From positions 1 through 9,576 of the forward strand of contig JAFDJI010000098.1 of the NCBI GenBank assembly GCA_019307545.1: a stretch of 9,576 bases of DNA, in the 5' to 3' direction. Under the pieces are notes generated by a model. That model was not told where the DNA came from and searched no databases. It saw only the letters and a program-made list of their open reading frames with translations. Both the position numbers and the translations under genes were made by a program. Of this stretch, positions 1 to 6,089 are shown in pieces. The DNA is from Deltaproteobacteria bacterium. Its GTDB lineage: Bacteria; Myxococcota_A; UBA796; GCA-2862545. Positions within the stretch are counted from its first letter, which is position 1. Every line of letters begins with the position of its first letter.

Positions 1-7
1 AACCGAT

Positions 8-30
8 GCCCCCGCATCACACGCGGGGGC
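8..30 (-). terminator. Hairpin just after the tig stop, possible terminator
   Basis: A perfect 8-bp, all-G/C stem (8-15 with 23-30) closes a 7-base loop, 10 bases beyond the tig stop codon. The position suits a transcription terminator for tig. Only seven bases remain to the window edge and they show just two terminal T residues on the minus strand, so no proper U-tract is visible. It may instead be a Rho-independent terminator without a U-run, an mRNA-stabilising stem, or part of a spacer before a downstream gene. Confidence 0.4.
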
Positions 31-40
31 GAGGCCCGAC

Positions 41-1510
41 TCAGGCCAGGGCAGCCATCCGATCCCGGAGGGCCTTGACCACGCCCTTGCGCGCCTTGCC
101 CGCCTCTTCAGCGGCGAGAAGCGTTTCCAGGTGGGCGTCGTGGACACCACTGTCGACGGCGGCCTTGACGTCGGCCACCTTGCCTGCGAGCACCGTCAGG
201 TCGACCTCCTCCGAGGCGGGCGCGGCCTCCGCCGCAGGTTCCTCCTTCGGCTCCACCAGCTTGGATTTCTCGAGGAGGAAGTCGAGCGTCTTCTCTTCGA
301 GCAGGCGGCTACGAAGCTCATCCTCGACGCCATCGCGCACGAAGTACCCCTTGATGGCCTCCACGCTCTGGCCCCGGTCGTCGGCGAGATCCTGGTACTT
401 GGCCTCCAGGTCCGCATCGATGACCTCGAGGCCCTCCTTGCTGGCCACGTATTCGAGGATGAGTCCACCCTTCACTGCGAACTCGGCGCGGACTCGGAGG
501 TCGGCGACCTGTTCCTCGGTGAAGGAGACCGAGCGCGGGTCCTGGCCGCGGTAGGCCGCCTGCAGCTTCAGCTCCTCCATCAGCGCCTTGAGCTGCTCCT
601 CGACCATCCCCAGAGGCACATCGAAGGCGTTGTGCTCGATGAGCACCTGCAGCACGTTGGCCCGCGCCTGGTTGCGGGCGGCCTCTTCGCGAGCCTGCGC
701 GATCTCGGCGCGAAGAGCCAGCCTCAGCCCCTCGGTCCCGCCTTCGTACCCGAGCTCCGCGGCCAGCTCGTCGGTGAGCTCGGGGATCTCGGTGGCCTGG
801 ATCGAGATCACCTTCACCATGACCTCGAGGGATTTTCCGGCCACCCCTTCGGTGCGGGCGGTGTCGGGGAACGCTACCTGGGCGGTCTTCTCGGCATCGA
901 CCTCGAGGCCCACCACCAGCTCGTCCACGCCCGGGTAGTAGGGATCACCATCGGTGCGGATCATGGTCCCCATTTCCTCGGCGACCACCTCGTCGCCGTC
1001 CTTCGCCAGGAGCTGCACCAACACCATGTCGCCCTTCTCGGCAGGACGTGCGGTGACCTCGACCAGACGCGCCTCGCCCTCCAAACGGGTGTGAACGCGC
1101 TCTTCGACCTCGTCGTCGCCCACCTCGACCCGGGGATAGGGGACTTCGAGACCCCCGTAGGCGCTCAGCTCGACCTCGGGCTTGATGTCCACCGTGATCG
1201 AGAACTCGAAGTCCTGGGAGGGCCGGAGATCGCCCTGGTCGATCTCGGGCCGCCCCACCGGCTCGAGCTTGTGCTGCTCGATGGCGTCGGTGTAGCCCTG
1301 CTGGATCAGGGTGCTGGCGACGTCGGAGACGATCTGCTCACCAAACCGCATCTCCAGGACCTTGCGCGGCGCCTTCCCAGGTCGAAAGCCCGGAAGTCGG
1401 ACCCGACCGCTTAGCTGCCGGTAGGCGCGATCGAACTCTTCACGCACCTTCTCGGCGGGGATGGAGAACTGGAGCTTCTTCTGGCACGACCCAACAGAGA
1501 TCACGTCCAT
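41..1510 (-). CDS. tig: Trigger factor with C-terminal extension
   Basis: Ribosome-associated chaperone and peptidyl-prolyl isomerase that binds nascent chains at the exit tunnel; cytoplasmic. The 489-residue product opens with the typical MDVISVGSCQKKLQF-like N-terminus. It carries the ribosome-docking signature GFRPGKAP (41-48) in the N-terminal domain. A PPIase (FKBP-like) domain spans roughly 150-240, and a long helical C-terminal domain runs to about 420. The open frame extends upstream to 1579, but it then reads through the tRNA-Leu gene, so the ATG at 1510 is the start; AGAGGA lies 11 bases before it. Residues 420-489 go beyond the usual length (E. coli has 432): a Pro/Ala/Glu-rich linker, then a compact, charged, helical module. 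tRNA-Leu lies 42 bases upstream on the same strand, so co-transcription with the tRNAs is likely. clpP and clpX often follow tig in other bacteria but would lie outside the window. Confidence 0.96.
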   Translation of the reverse strand: MDVISVGSCQKKLQFSIPAEKVREEFDRAYRQLSGRVRLPGFRPGKAPRKVLEMRFGEQIVSDVASTLIQQGYTDAIEQHKLEPVGRPEIDQGDLRPSQDFEFSITVDIKPEVELSAYGGLEVPYPRVEVGDDEVEERVHTRLEGEARLVEVTARPAEKGDMVLVQLLAKDGDEVVAEEMGTMIRTDGDPYYPGVDELVVGLEVDAEKTAQVAFPDTARTEGVAGKSLEVMVKVISIQATEIPELTDELAAELGYEGGTEGLRLALRAEIAQAREEAARNQARANVLQVLIEHNAFDVPLGMVEEQLKALMEELKLQAAYRGQDPRSVSFTEEQVADLRVRAEFAVKGGLILEYVASKEGLEVIDADLEAKYQDLADDRGQSVEAIKGYFVRDGVEDELRSRLLEEKTLDFLLEKSKLVEPKEEPAAEAAPASEEVDLTVLAGKVADVKAAVDSGVHDAHLETLLAAEEAGKARKGVVKALRDRMAALA

Positions 1511-1552
1511 GCGCTTCGATGTCCTCTTTGATTCCCACCCCTGTTCGCCGGA

Positions 1553-1635
1553 TGCGAGAAGGGGGACTCGAACCCCCAAGGGAAAACCCCACCGGATCCT
1601 AAGTCCGGCGCGTCTACCAATTCCGCCATTCTCGC
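1553..1635 (-). tRNA. tRNA-Leu (anticodon TAG)
   Basis: On the minus strand the sequence folds as a class II tRNA. The 7-bp acceptor stem is GCGAGAA with TTCTCGC. The D-arm has GGTAG. The anticodon stem CCGGA/TCCGG carries loop CTTAGGA, giving anticodon TAG, which reads CUA-type Leu codons. A long variable arm has GGG-TTTT-CCC, and the T-arm is GGGGG-TTCGAGT-CCCCC. The discriminator is A, as expected for Leu. The 3' CCA is not encoded (TCC follows), unlike the two neighbouring tRNAs, so CCA-adding enzyme is needed. It is the last tRNA before tig. Confidence 0.97.
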
Positions 1636-1672
1636 GTTCGAGCAGGGGCGGGCGCGATCGACCGCAGACAAA

Positions 1673-1689
1673 CCGACGAATCCCGTCGG
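1673..1689 (-). other. Small hairpin between tRNA-Lys and tRNA-Leu
   Basis: CCGACG (1673-1678) and CGTCGG (1684-1689) form a 6-bp stem with a 5-base loop. It lies in the 60-base spacer between the two tRNAs and is followed on the minus strand by TTTGTCTG. It could be a weak attenuator or a processing stem in the tRNA precursor. The T-run is too short and interrupted for a confident terminator call. Confidence 0.3.
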
Positions 1690-1695
1690 AGGAGC

Positions 1696-1772
1696 TGGTA
1701 GGCCCAGCAGGAATCGAACCTGCAACCTACGGATTAAGAGTCCGGTGCTCTGCCTAGTTGAGCTATGGGCCC
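1696..1772 (-). tRNA. tRNA-Lys (anticodon CTT)
   Basis: The minus-strand cloverleaf has acceptor GGGCCCA/TGGGCCT, D-stem GCTC/GAGC, an anticodon loop CTCTTAA (anticodon CTT, reading AAG) and T-arm GCAGG-TTCGATT-CCTGC. The discriminator is A and the 3' CCA is encoded (1696-1698). Two stem positions are imperfect: G1 faces U72, and C27 faces U43 at the top of the anticodon stem. All conserved landmarks are present, so it is probably functional. It is the middle member of the His-Lys-Leu cluster. Confidence 0.96.
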
Positions 1773-1797
1773 AGCGATAAAGTATTGGTGATGTGAA

Positions 1798-1875
1798 TGG
1801 GGTGGATGATGGGATTTGAACCCACGACCCCCGGAACCACAATCCGGTGCTCTAACCAGCTGAGCTACACCCACC
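1798..1875 (-). tRNA. tRNA-His (anticodon GTG)
   Basis: The minus-strand cloverleaf has the extra 5' G(-1) (1875) opposite C73 (1801), the identity element of histidine tRNAs. The acceptor stem is GTGGGTG/CATCCAC, the anticodon loop TTGTGGT (anticodon GTG), and the T-arm GTGGG-TTCAAAT-CCCAT. The 3' CCA is encoded (1798-1800). It is the first gene of the tRNA-tig array and sits behind the candidate promoter at 1888-1916. Confidence 0.97.
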
Positions 1876-1887
1876 GTGCAGCGGCGT

Positions 1888-1916
1888 CCTTTACTCATCC
1901 GACCCGCTGGTGACAA
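1888..1916 (-). promoter_or_regulatory. Candidate sigma-70-type promoter for the tRNA-tig array
   Basis: On the minus strand, TTGTCA (1911-1916, five of six matches to TTGACA) lies 17 bases from TAAAGG (1888-1893, a partial -10 match). The predicted start is about five bases before tRNA-His. The discriminator after the -10 is GC-rich (GACGCCG), a feature known from stringently controlled stable-RNA promoters in proteobacteria. The -10 match is weak, so this is a positional inference. Confidence 0.45.
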
Positions 1917-1922
1917 GCCCGG

Positions 1923-2585
1923 ATGCGCACCACCTTGTTCCTGCTGACTGTTTTCTCGGCTTTTGCCCTGGCTTCCTGCCGTCCGCGCGCCTGGGACGTC
2001 CAGCATCCCACGGAGCAGGAGGCGGCTCGGGAGGAGCTGGAGCGCTTCGAGCGCCTGTGGCTGAATCCGGCCCACATCGCGCCACCGAACATCCCCTTCG
2101 AGAGGCGAGAGCAGACGGACGAGCAGATCTCGGTGGCGGTACGGCCGCTCCGACCTGAGGATGCGGACTGGAACACGTGGCCCGGGGACGCAGCCCGGCT
2201 CTTCAACAACCGGGCGGCCCTCCTCTTCGACGTGGAGGTGGTGGGCAGGGGATCGCTGAAGTGGGTTCCCGAAGCCACCTCGCTCGAGCTGAATACCGAG
2301 GGAGATCCCATGCGCCCGGCCCATGCGCCGGACGAAGTGCTCCTTCCCCTCCTGCGCGCCGCCCTGGTGCAGGAGCAGTGGGCCCTGAAAGGCGACCTCG
2401 TGGAGCGTACCCGCGCCGCCGGGTCCTTTCGCGCCGCATACCTATCTACGGAGCCCGCGCGTTCCCCGCTTCGGGGTGTGGTGGCGTTCCCGCTACGGGA
2501 CCCGGAGCGCCACGTGATCGCGCTTCGGATCACCGTTGCGGTCGAGGCGGAAGATGGACCGCACCAGTTCTCCTTTCTCTACTAA
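1923..2585 (+). CDS. Putative lipoprotein, family not recognised
   Basis: The 220-residue product has a short basic start, a hydrophobic core (residues 5-17) and the lipobox L16-A-S-C19. It is therefore a predicted lipoprotein, cleaved before Cys19 by signal peptidase II; Arg at +2 argues against inner-membrane retention by an Asp+2 rule. The mature part is soluble-looking: a helical, Glu-rich stretch (31-50), then alternating strands and a C-terminal beta-rich segment ending QFSFLY. I see no catalytic motif and do not recognise the family. The gene starts 47 bases from tRNA-His on the opposite strand, and the ATG lies directly beside the tRNA promoter candidate. No good ribosome binding site or promoter is evident. 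Its stop overlaps the sigma factor stop by 4 bases, tail to tail. Confidence 0.8.
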   Translation: MRTTLFLLTVFSAFALASCRPRAWDVQHPTEQEAAREELERFERLWLNPAHIAPPNIPFERREQTDEQISVAVRPLRPEDADWNTWPGDAARLFNNRAALLFDVEVVGRGSLKWVPEATSLELNTEGDPMRPAHAPDEVLLPLLRAALVQEQWALKGDLVERTRAAGSFRAAYLSTEPARSPLRGVVAFPLRDPERHVIALRITVAVEAEDGPHQFSFLY

Positions 2586-3550
2586 TCGTCGGGGATATCG
2601 AACTCGAAGGCGATCTCGTCGCCGATCTCGTCTTCGAGGTAGGCCTTCAGGCGCTTCTTGATCCGGACCTCCAGCTGCCGGATCCGCTCCTTGGAGACCT
2701 CCCACCGTTCGCCGATCGCCGAGAGGCTATCGGGATCGGTCGCGACCATGCGAGACCGCCAGATGTCGTGCTCACGCTCGTCGCTCAAGGTGTCGGCGAA
2801 GGTGGCGAGCTTCTCCTTGATCAACGCCCCAAGTTCGGACTTCGAGGCCTGGTCTTCGGGGTCTTGCGGGACAATCTCGGGGACCACTTCGCCCAGGGTG
2901 CGGCCGTCCTCCTCCTCCGCTCCGGCGGGCCCGTGCAGGGACAGGGCAGGTGCCCGCATGTGCTGGTCGACAGCGTTGACCTCGGCCTCCTTCACCCCGA
3001 GCCGCTGCGCGAGCAGCTTCGGCGAGGGATCGACCCCCTCTTGGAGGAGCCGGTTGCGCTCCTTCTGGAGTTGGAAGAACAGCTTGCGCCCAGCCCGCGT
3101 GGACCCCAGCCGCACGAGTCGGAAGTTGTCCAACAGGAAGCGGAGGATCATGGCGCGGATCCAGTACTGGGCGTAGCTGCTGAACCGGATCTCCCGGTAC
3201 GGGTCGTAGCGGGAGAGCGCCTCGACCAGGCCCACGTTGCCTTCCTGGATGAGGTCGAGGACGTTGGCCCACTGCCGGTGGTACTGAAACGCGATCTTGA
3301 TCACCAAGCGCAGGTTGGCGGTGACCAGACGCTCCGCGGCCTCACGATCGCCGGTGTCCTGGTACCGGACGGCGAGTTTCTTCTCCTCCTCCGGAGTGAG
3401 CAGCGGGTACCGTCGGACCTCGGCCAGGTAGTACTGCAGCAGGTCGCCGGTCCGGGAAATGGAGCCCGCGGGGGCGCGGAGTGCAGGCAGGTCCGAAGGT
3501 GGGGACCGGGGGCCGGTGGTGTCGTTGGACACGGGATCGTTGCCTGTCAT
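2582..3550 (-). CDS. rpoH: RNA polymerase sigma factor, RpoH (sigma-32) type
   Basis: Alternative sigma factor that directs RNA polymerase to stress promoters; cytoplasmic. The product is 322 residues, somewhat longer than E. coli RpoH (284). After about 30 Pro/Ser-rich residues comes region 1.2 (DLLQYYLAEV, 36-45). Region 2 follows, with the core-binding DLIQEGNVGLVEAL (99-112) and the -10-reading part FSSYAQYWIRAMI (123-135). The RpoH box GRKLFFQL (154-161) separates this group from other sigma factors. A region-3-like segment is followed by an acidic linker (211-238) and a region 4 helix-turn-helix ending in VSKERIRQLE (285-294). The C-terminus is acidic. The ATG at 3550 overlaps the stop of the upstream phosphatase (ATGA), implying translational coupling. 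A frame extending to 3733 is out-of-frame phosphatase sequence and is not used. Myxobacteria have several such paralogues (SigB and SigC types), so the exact regulon is open. Confidence 0.93.
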   Translation of the reverse strand: MTGNDPVSNDTTGPRSPPSDLPALRAPAGSISRTGDLLQYYLAEVRRYPLLTPEEEKKLAVRYQDTGDREAAERLVTANLRLVIKIAFQYHRQWANVLDLIQEGNVGLVEALSRYDPYREIRFSSYAQYWIRAMILRFLLDNFRLVRLGSTRAGRKLFFQLQKERNRLLQEGVDPSPKLLAQRLGVKEAEVNAVDQHMRAPALSLHGPAGAEEEDGRTLGEVVPEIVPQDPEDQASKSELGALIKEKLATFADTLSDEREHDIWRSRMVATDPDSLSAIGERWEVSKERIRQLEVRIKKRLKAYLEDEIGDEIAFEFDIPDD

Positions 3551-4383
3551 GGTTCGCGTTCCAGCGTGCTCGAGGTCCGGTCGAAGGACTTGCCCAGGAG
3601 GCGGAGTGCTGCCGGGGCTCCGGCAAGAAAGGGTTGGCCGGGATGCTCCATTGGATCGAAAGCGGCACCCGTCAAGTCGACCAGGTCCCGGTTCGCCTCC
3701 CGTACCAGGAGGATCCCGCAGCCGACATCCCACAGCGCCCAGCGGCTCACGAGCGTGGCCGCCGCTCCTCCAGACGCGGCGTGGGCGAGGTGGGCCGCTG
3801 TCGAACCCAAAGCCCGCACCTTTCCAGGCCAGGGAATCGGTATGCGCCGGTGGAAGCGAGAAGGAACGTATAAGCTATCGTTTCGCTGTACCCTCTCGGG
3901 ACCGGTCGGACGCAGTCGCTTGTCGTCACGATATGCCCCATGGCCCCGCGCCGCATACCAGGTTTCTCCCAGGCGAGGCAGATGAAAGGCGCCCACCTCG
4001 ACATGACCTTCGCGAACCAGGCACAGGGTCGGTCCCCAGTACGCCAGACCCTCGATGAAGGCGCTGGTGCCGTCGATGGGGTCGACGTACCAGGTGCCCT
4101 CCGGCCCGGTCGTTCGCGTCCCCTCCTCTCCAATGATGCCCATTCGGGGACACGCCTTGGCGAGGCCCTCCACGATGATCTCCTCGGCGGCGTGGTCGGC
4201 ATCGGTGACCTGGCTCCCGTCGGCCTTGTTCCGTGGGCTCGTGGCGCGAAAGGTCTGCAGCGCGGCGCGACCGGCACGTTGGAGCAGATGCTCGACCAGG
4301 GACCGGTACGGCAGTGGCGGCTGGGAAGACGTCGGGTTTTTCCTGAGCAGGGGAGTCGGCGAGTCCAGTCGTGCAGATATCAT
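3547..4383 (-). CDS. Inositol monophosphatase-family phosphatase, possibly HisN-like
   Basis: Mg2+-dependent sugar/inositol/histidinol phosphate phosphatase family; cytoplasmic. The product is 278 residues, close to the family length. Metal-site motifs are in order: KADGSQVTDAD (53-63), GEE (85-87), DPIDGT (101-106) and a variant of WDxAAG, here WDVGCG (218-223). Asp101, Asp104 and Asp219 are the expected metal ligands, so an active enzyme is likely. The stretch after DPIDGT reads SAFIEGLAYWGPTL. The WG there resembles histidinol-phosphatase (HisN-type) members rather than the usual N-F-x-G-P of inositol phosphatases, so substrate is uncertain. The ATG at 4383 has no clear ribosome binding site; a GTG at 4443 is possible but would overlap the divergent gene. 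It is first in an operon with the sigma factor, overlapping it by 4 bases. Confidence 0.9.
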   Translation of the reverse strand: MISARLDSPTPLLRKNPTSSQPPLPYRSLVEHLLQRAGRAALQTFRATSPRNKADGSQVTDADHAAEEIIVEGLAKACPRMGIIGEEGTRTTGPEGTWYVDPIDGTSAFIEGLAYWGPTLCLVREGHVEVGAFHLPRLGETWYAARGHGAYRDDKRLRPTGPERVQRNDSLYVPSRFHRRIPIPWPGKVRALGSTAAHLAHAASGGAAATLVSRWALWDVGCGILLVREANRDLVDLTGAAFDPMEHPGQPFLAGAPAALRLLGKSFDRTSSTLEREP

Positions 4384-4409
4384 GGTGCGGCGCGGGGGGA
4401 TTCGGTGCC

Positions 4410-6089
4410 ATGCTAGGTTTACCTCCCGGAGTCGGGTTGGCACCAGGCAGACTGCAGCTACTGGGCCCGTATGACGCGTGGCACGGCGCCGCGCATGTGG
4501 GCCGGTTCACCATGGAGGGCGCTGCTGCGCAACCCGTGCTGGTGCTGCTGGGCCCGGAGAGCAAGGCACCCGATGCGGTCGACCGCGCAAAGCAGGCAGC
4601 GGAAGCGGCAAGGGGGATCCACCACCCCGGGGTGCTCCGTCTTCTCGCAGTGGAGTCCTTTGGCGAGCGGGTCGCGTGGGTGTACCAGGAAATGCTCGGG
4701 ATGGGCCTCGGTCACACCGTGGGTGGCGAGAACGAGATCCTGCTCCCCACGCGGGTCGCGGCGCAGACGGTCGGCCGGGTGGCCCAGACGCTCCTCGACC
4801 TCGGCACGGCAGGCACCGCCCACAACGGTCCGGAAGCGAGCGACCTGCTCGTCGACAGCTTCGGCAACCTCTACGTCGCCGGGTTTTCGGGCCCCTTCCC
4901 CCGGTCTCCCTCCATGCGTGCGCCCCAGGGCGACGACGGCGAGGCCGCGCTGGTGTATCGACTGGGCGTATTGCTCGCCCTGTTGGTGAGTGGTTCGTCC
5001 CCCGCTCCTCCGTCGAACCGGGCGGCCCACGCCGCCGTGATCCGCAGGGCGCTGATTCGCGCCATGTCGAGGCCCGGGCCGGTCCTCACCGAACGCTACG
5101 GTGACTGGCTGCGGGGAATGCTCGCCTGGGAGCCCTCGGAGCGGCCGCCGCTCTCGACCGTCCCCGATGGGCTCGCCAAGGTCGCGGAGGCTACCGCCGG
5201 ACCCTCCCTGGAGGAGTGGTGCCTGGAGAGGGTGGAGGCGCTGCGGCAGCGGGTGATCCTGGAAGCTGAGCAACGGCGTCATGGCACCGACGGTGCAGTG
5301 CTCGCCCGGGCGCACAGCGAGGCCCCCCCCAACCTCGGCACCGACCAGAGGTCCTTCGAGACCCGTCGCCTCGCGCCGGTGACGCCCTCGCCAACCCCAG
5401 CGCCTGTGGTCCGCCGCCCGCCGACCGCGCAGGTGGCCAAGCTCGAGGCTGCTCTCCCAGAGGACGATCCAACCCAGGAATCCTCGGCAGAGGACGAACC
5501 GGAGCTCATCGACTCCAAGCCACCCATCCGAGTGACCTCGCTCTTGCCGATGCCGGTGCAGGTGGGTCCGCCGCCCGAGGCGGTCCGCACCCGCCCGAGT
5601 TTGCCTCCGGGTTTCCTGGAGGCCTCTGCGGATCGCACCGATCCGAGCGCGCCAGTCTCCGGAATGGGGGATTGGCTCCATCCCGCCCACACACTGTGGG
5701 TCGCGGGGGGGGTCCTCGGCATGCTCGCGCTGGTGCTCCTGGGGATCAACCTGGTCCTTTGGGGGCGGAGCACCCGGGCGGAGGCGGTGCCCGTGGTGGA
5801 GCCTTCCATCGAGGAGATCATCAGCGACCCTGGCGCCGCGACCGACTCGGAGGTCCTCTCCCACGACCCGTTCGCGGTGTGGTTCGTGGGCCCATCGGGC
5901 CGGGAGATGGATGTCCAGTGCGGGAGCCAATTCGCCAAGGGGATCGGCAAGGTCCAGGTGGATGGGCTCGGGCCGGGACGGTGCCTGGTCTTCACCACCA
6001 CCGAGAAAGGGCCGCTTCGCGCAGAGGTCCTGGTGGAGGGCCCGGCCACCTATCGGTGCTTCGACGCCGACGAGCCGCGCTGCAATTAG
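4410..6089 (+). CDS. Membrane-anchored pseudokinase-like protein
   Basis: The 559-residue product keeps the layout of a Hanks-type Ser/Thr kinase but not its catalysis. Residues 15-100 look like an N-lobe; the VAVK lysine position reads VLVLL (43-47), followed by HHPGVLRLLAV (71-81) as in HPNIVRL. The catalytic loop HRDLKPEN is HNGPEASD (138-145), and DFG is GFS (158-160). A C-lobe-like LVYRLGVLLALLVSG (181-195) and LRGMLAWEPSERP (234-246) follow. Then come a Glu/Arg-rich helix (266-291), a Pro/acidic disordered linker (about 300-425) and one transmembrane helix (about 427-451). The tail of about 108 residues would be extracytoplasmic and has Cys at 504, 525, 550 and 558. The ATG at 4410 is chosen because GGGGGGA lies 9 bases upstream; a start at 4371 would invade the phosphatase gene. 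It probably signals by binding rather than by phosphorylation. The pseudokinase call rests on motif comparison by eye. Confidence 0.75.
   Translation: MLGLPPGVGLAPGRLQLLGPYDAWHGAAHVGRFTMEGAAAQPVLVLLGPESKAPDAVDRAKQAAEAARGIHHPGVLRLLAVESFGERVAWVYQEMLGMGLGHTVGGENEILLPTRVAAQTVGRVAQTLLDLGTAGTAHNGPEASDLLVDSFGNLYVAGFSGPFPRSPSMRAPQGDDGEAALVYRLGVLLALLVSGSSPAPPSNRAAHAAVIRRALIRAMSRPGPVLTERYGDWLRGMLAWEPSERPPLSTVPDGLAKVAEATAGPSLEEWCLERVEALRQRVILEAEQRRHGTDGAVLARAHSEAPPNLGTDQRSFETRRLAPVTPSPTPAPVVRRPPTAQVAKLEAALPEDDPTQESSAEDEPELIDSKPPIRVTSLLPMPVQVGPPPEAVRTRPSLPPGFLEASADRTDPSAPVSGMGDWLHPAHTLWVAGGVLGMLALVLLGINLVLWGRSTRAEAVPVVEPSIEEIISDPGAATDSEVLSHDPFAVWFVGPSGREMDVQCGSQFAKGIGKVQVDGLGPGRCLVFTTTEKGPLRAEVLVEGPATYRCFDADEPRCN

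Noticed and set aside
131..1414. Plus-strand open frame of 427 codons opposite tig
   Set aside because: High-GC antisense shadow; its translation is low-complexity His/Leu/Asp-rich and the opposite strand is an unmistakable trigger factor.
1461..1842. Open frames reading through the tRNA cluster on both strands
   Set aside because: They are translations of tRNA genes (including peptides such as GSGGRGFKSHHPP, commonly misannotated from tRNAs).
2177..3985. Plus-strand open frame of 602 codons opposite the sigma factor and phosphatase
   Set aside because: It spans two well-supported minus-strand genes and part of the lipoprotein gene in another frame, with no recognisable domain.
4436..4456. 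TGGCAC followed by CTGC, a possible sigma-54 (-24/-12) promoter
   Set aside because: The -12 element does not match TTGC at the required spacing, and the site lies inside the pseudokinase coding region.
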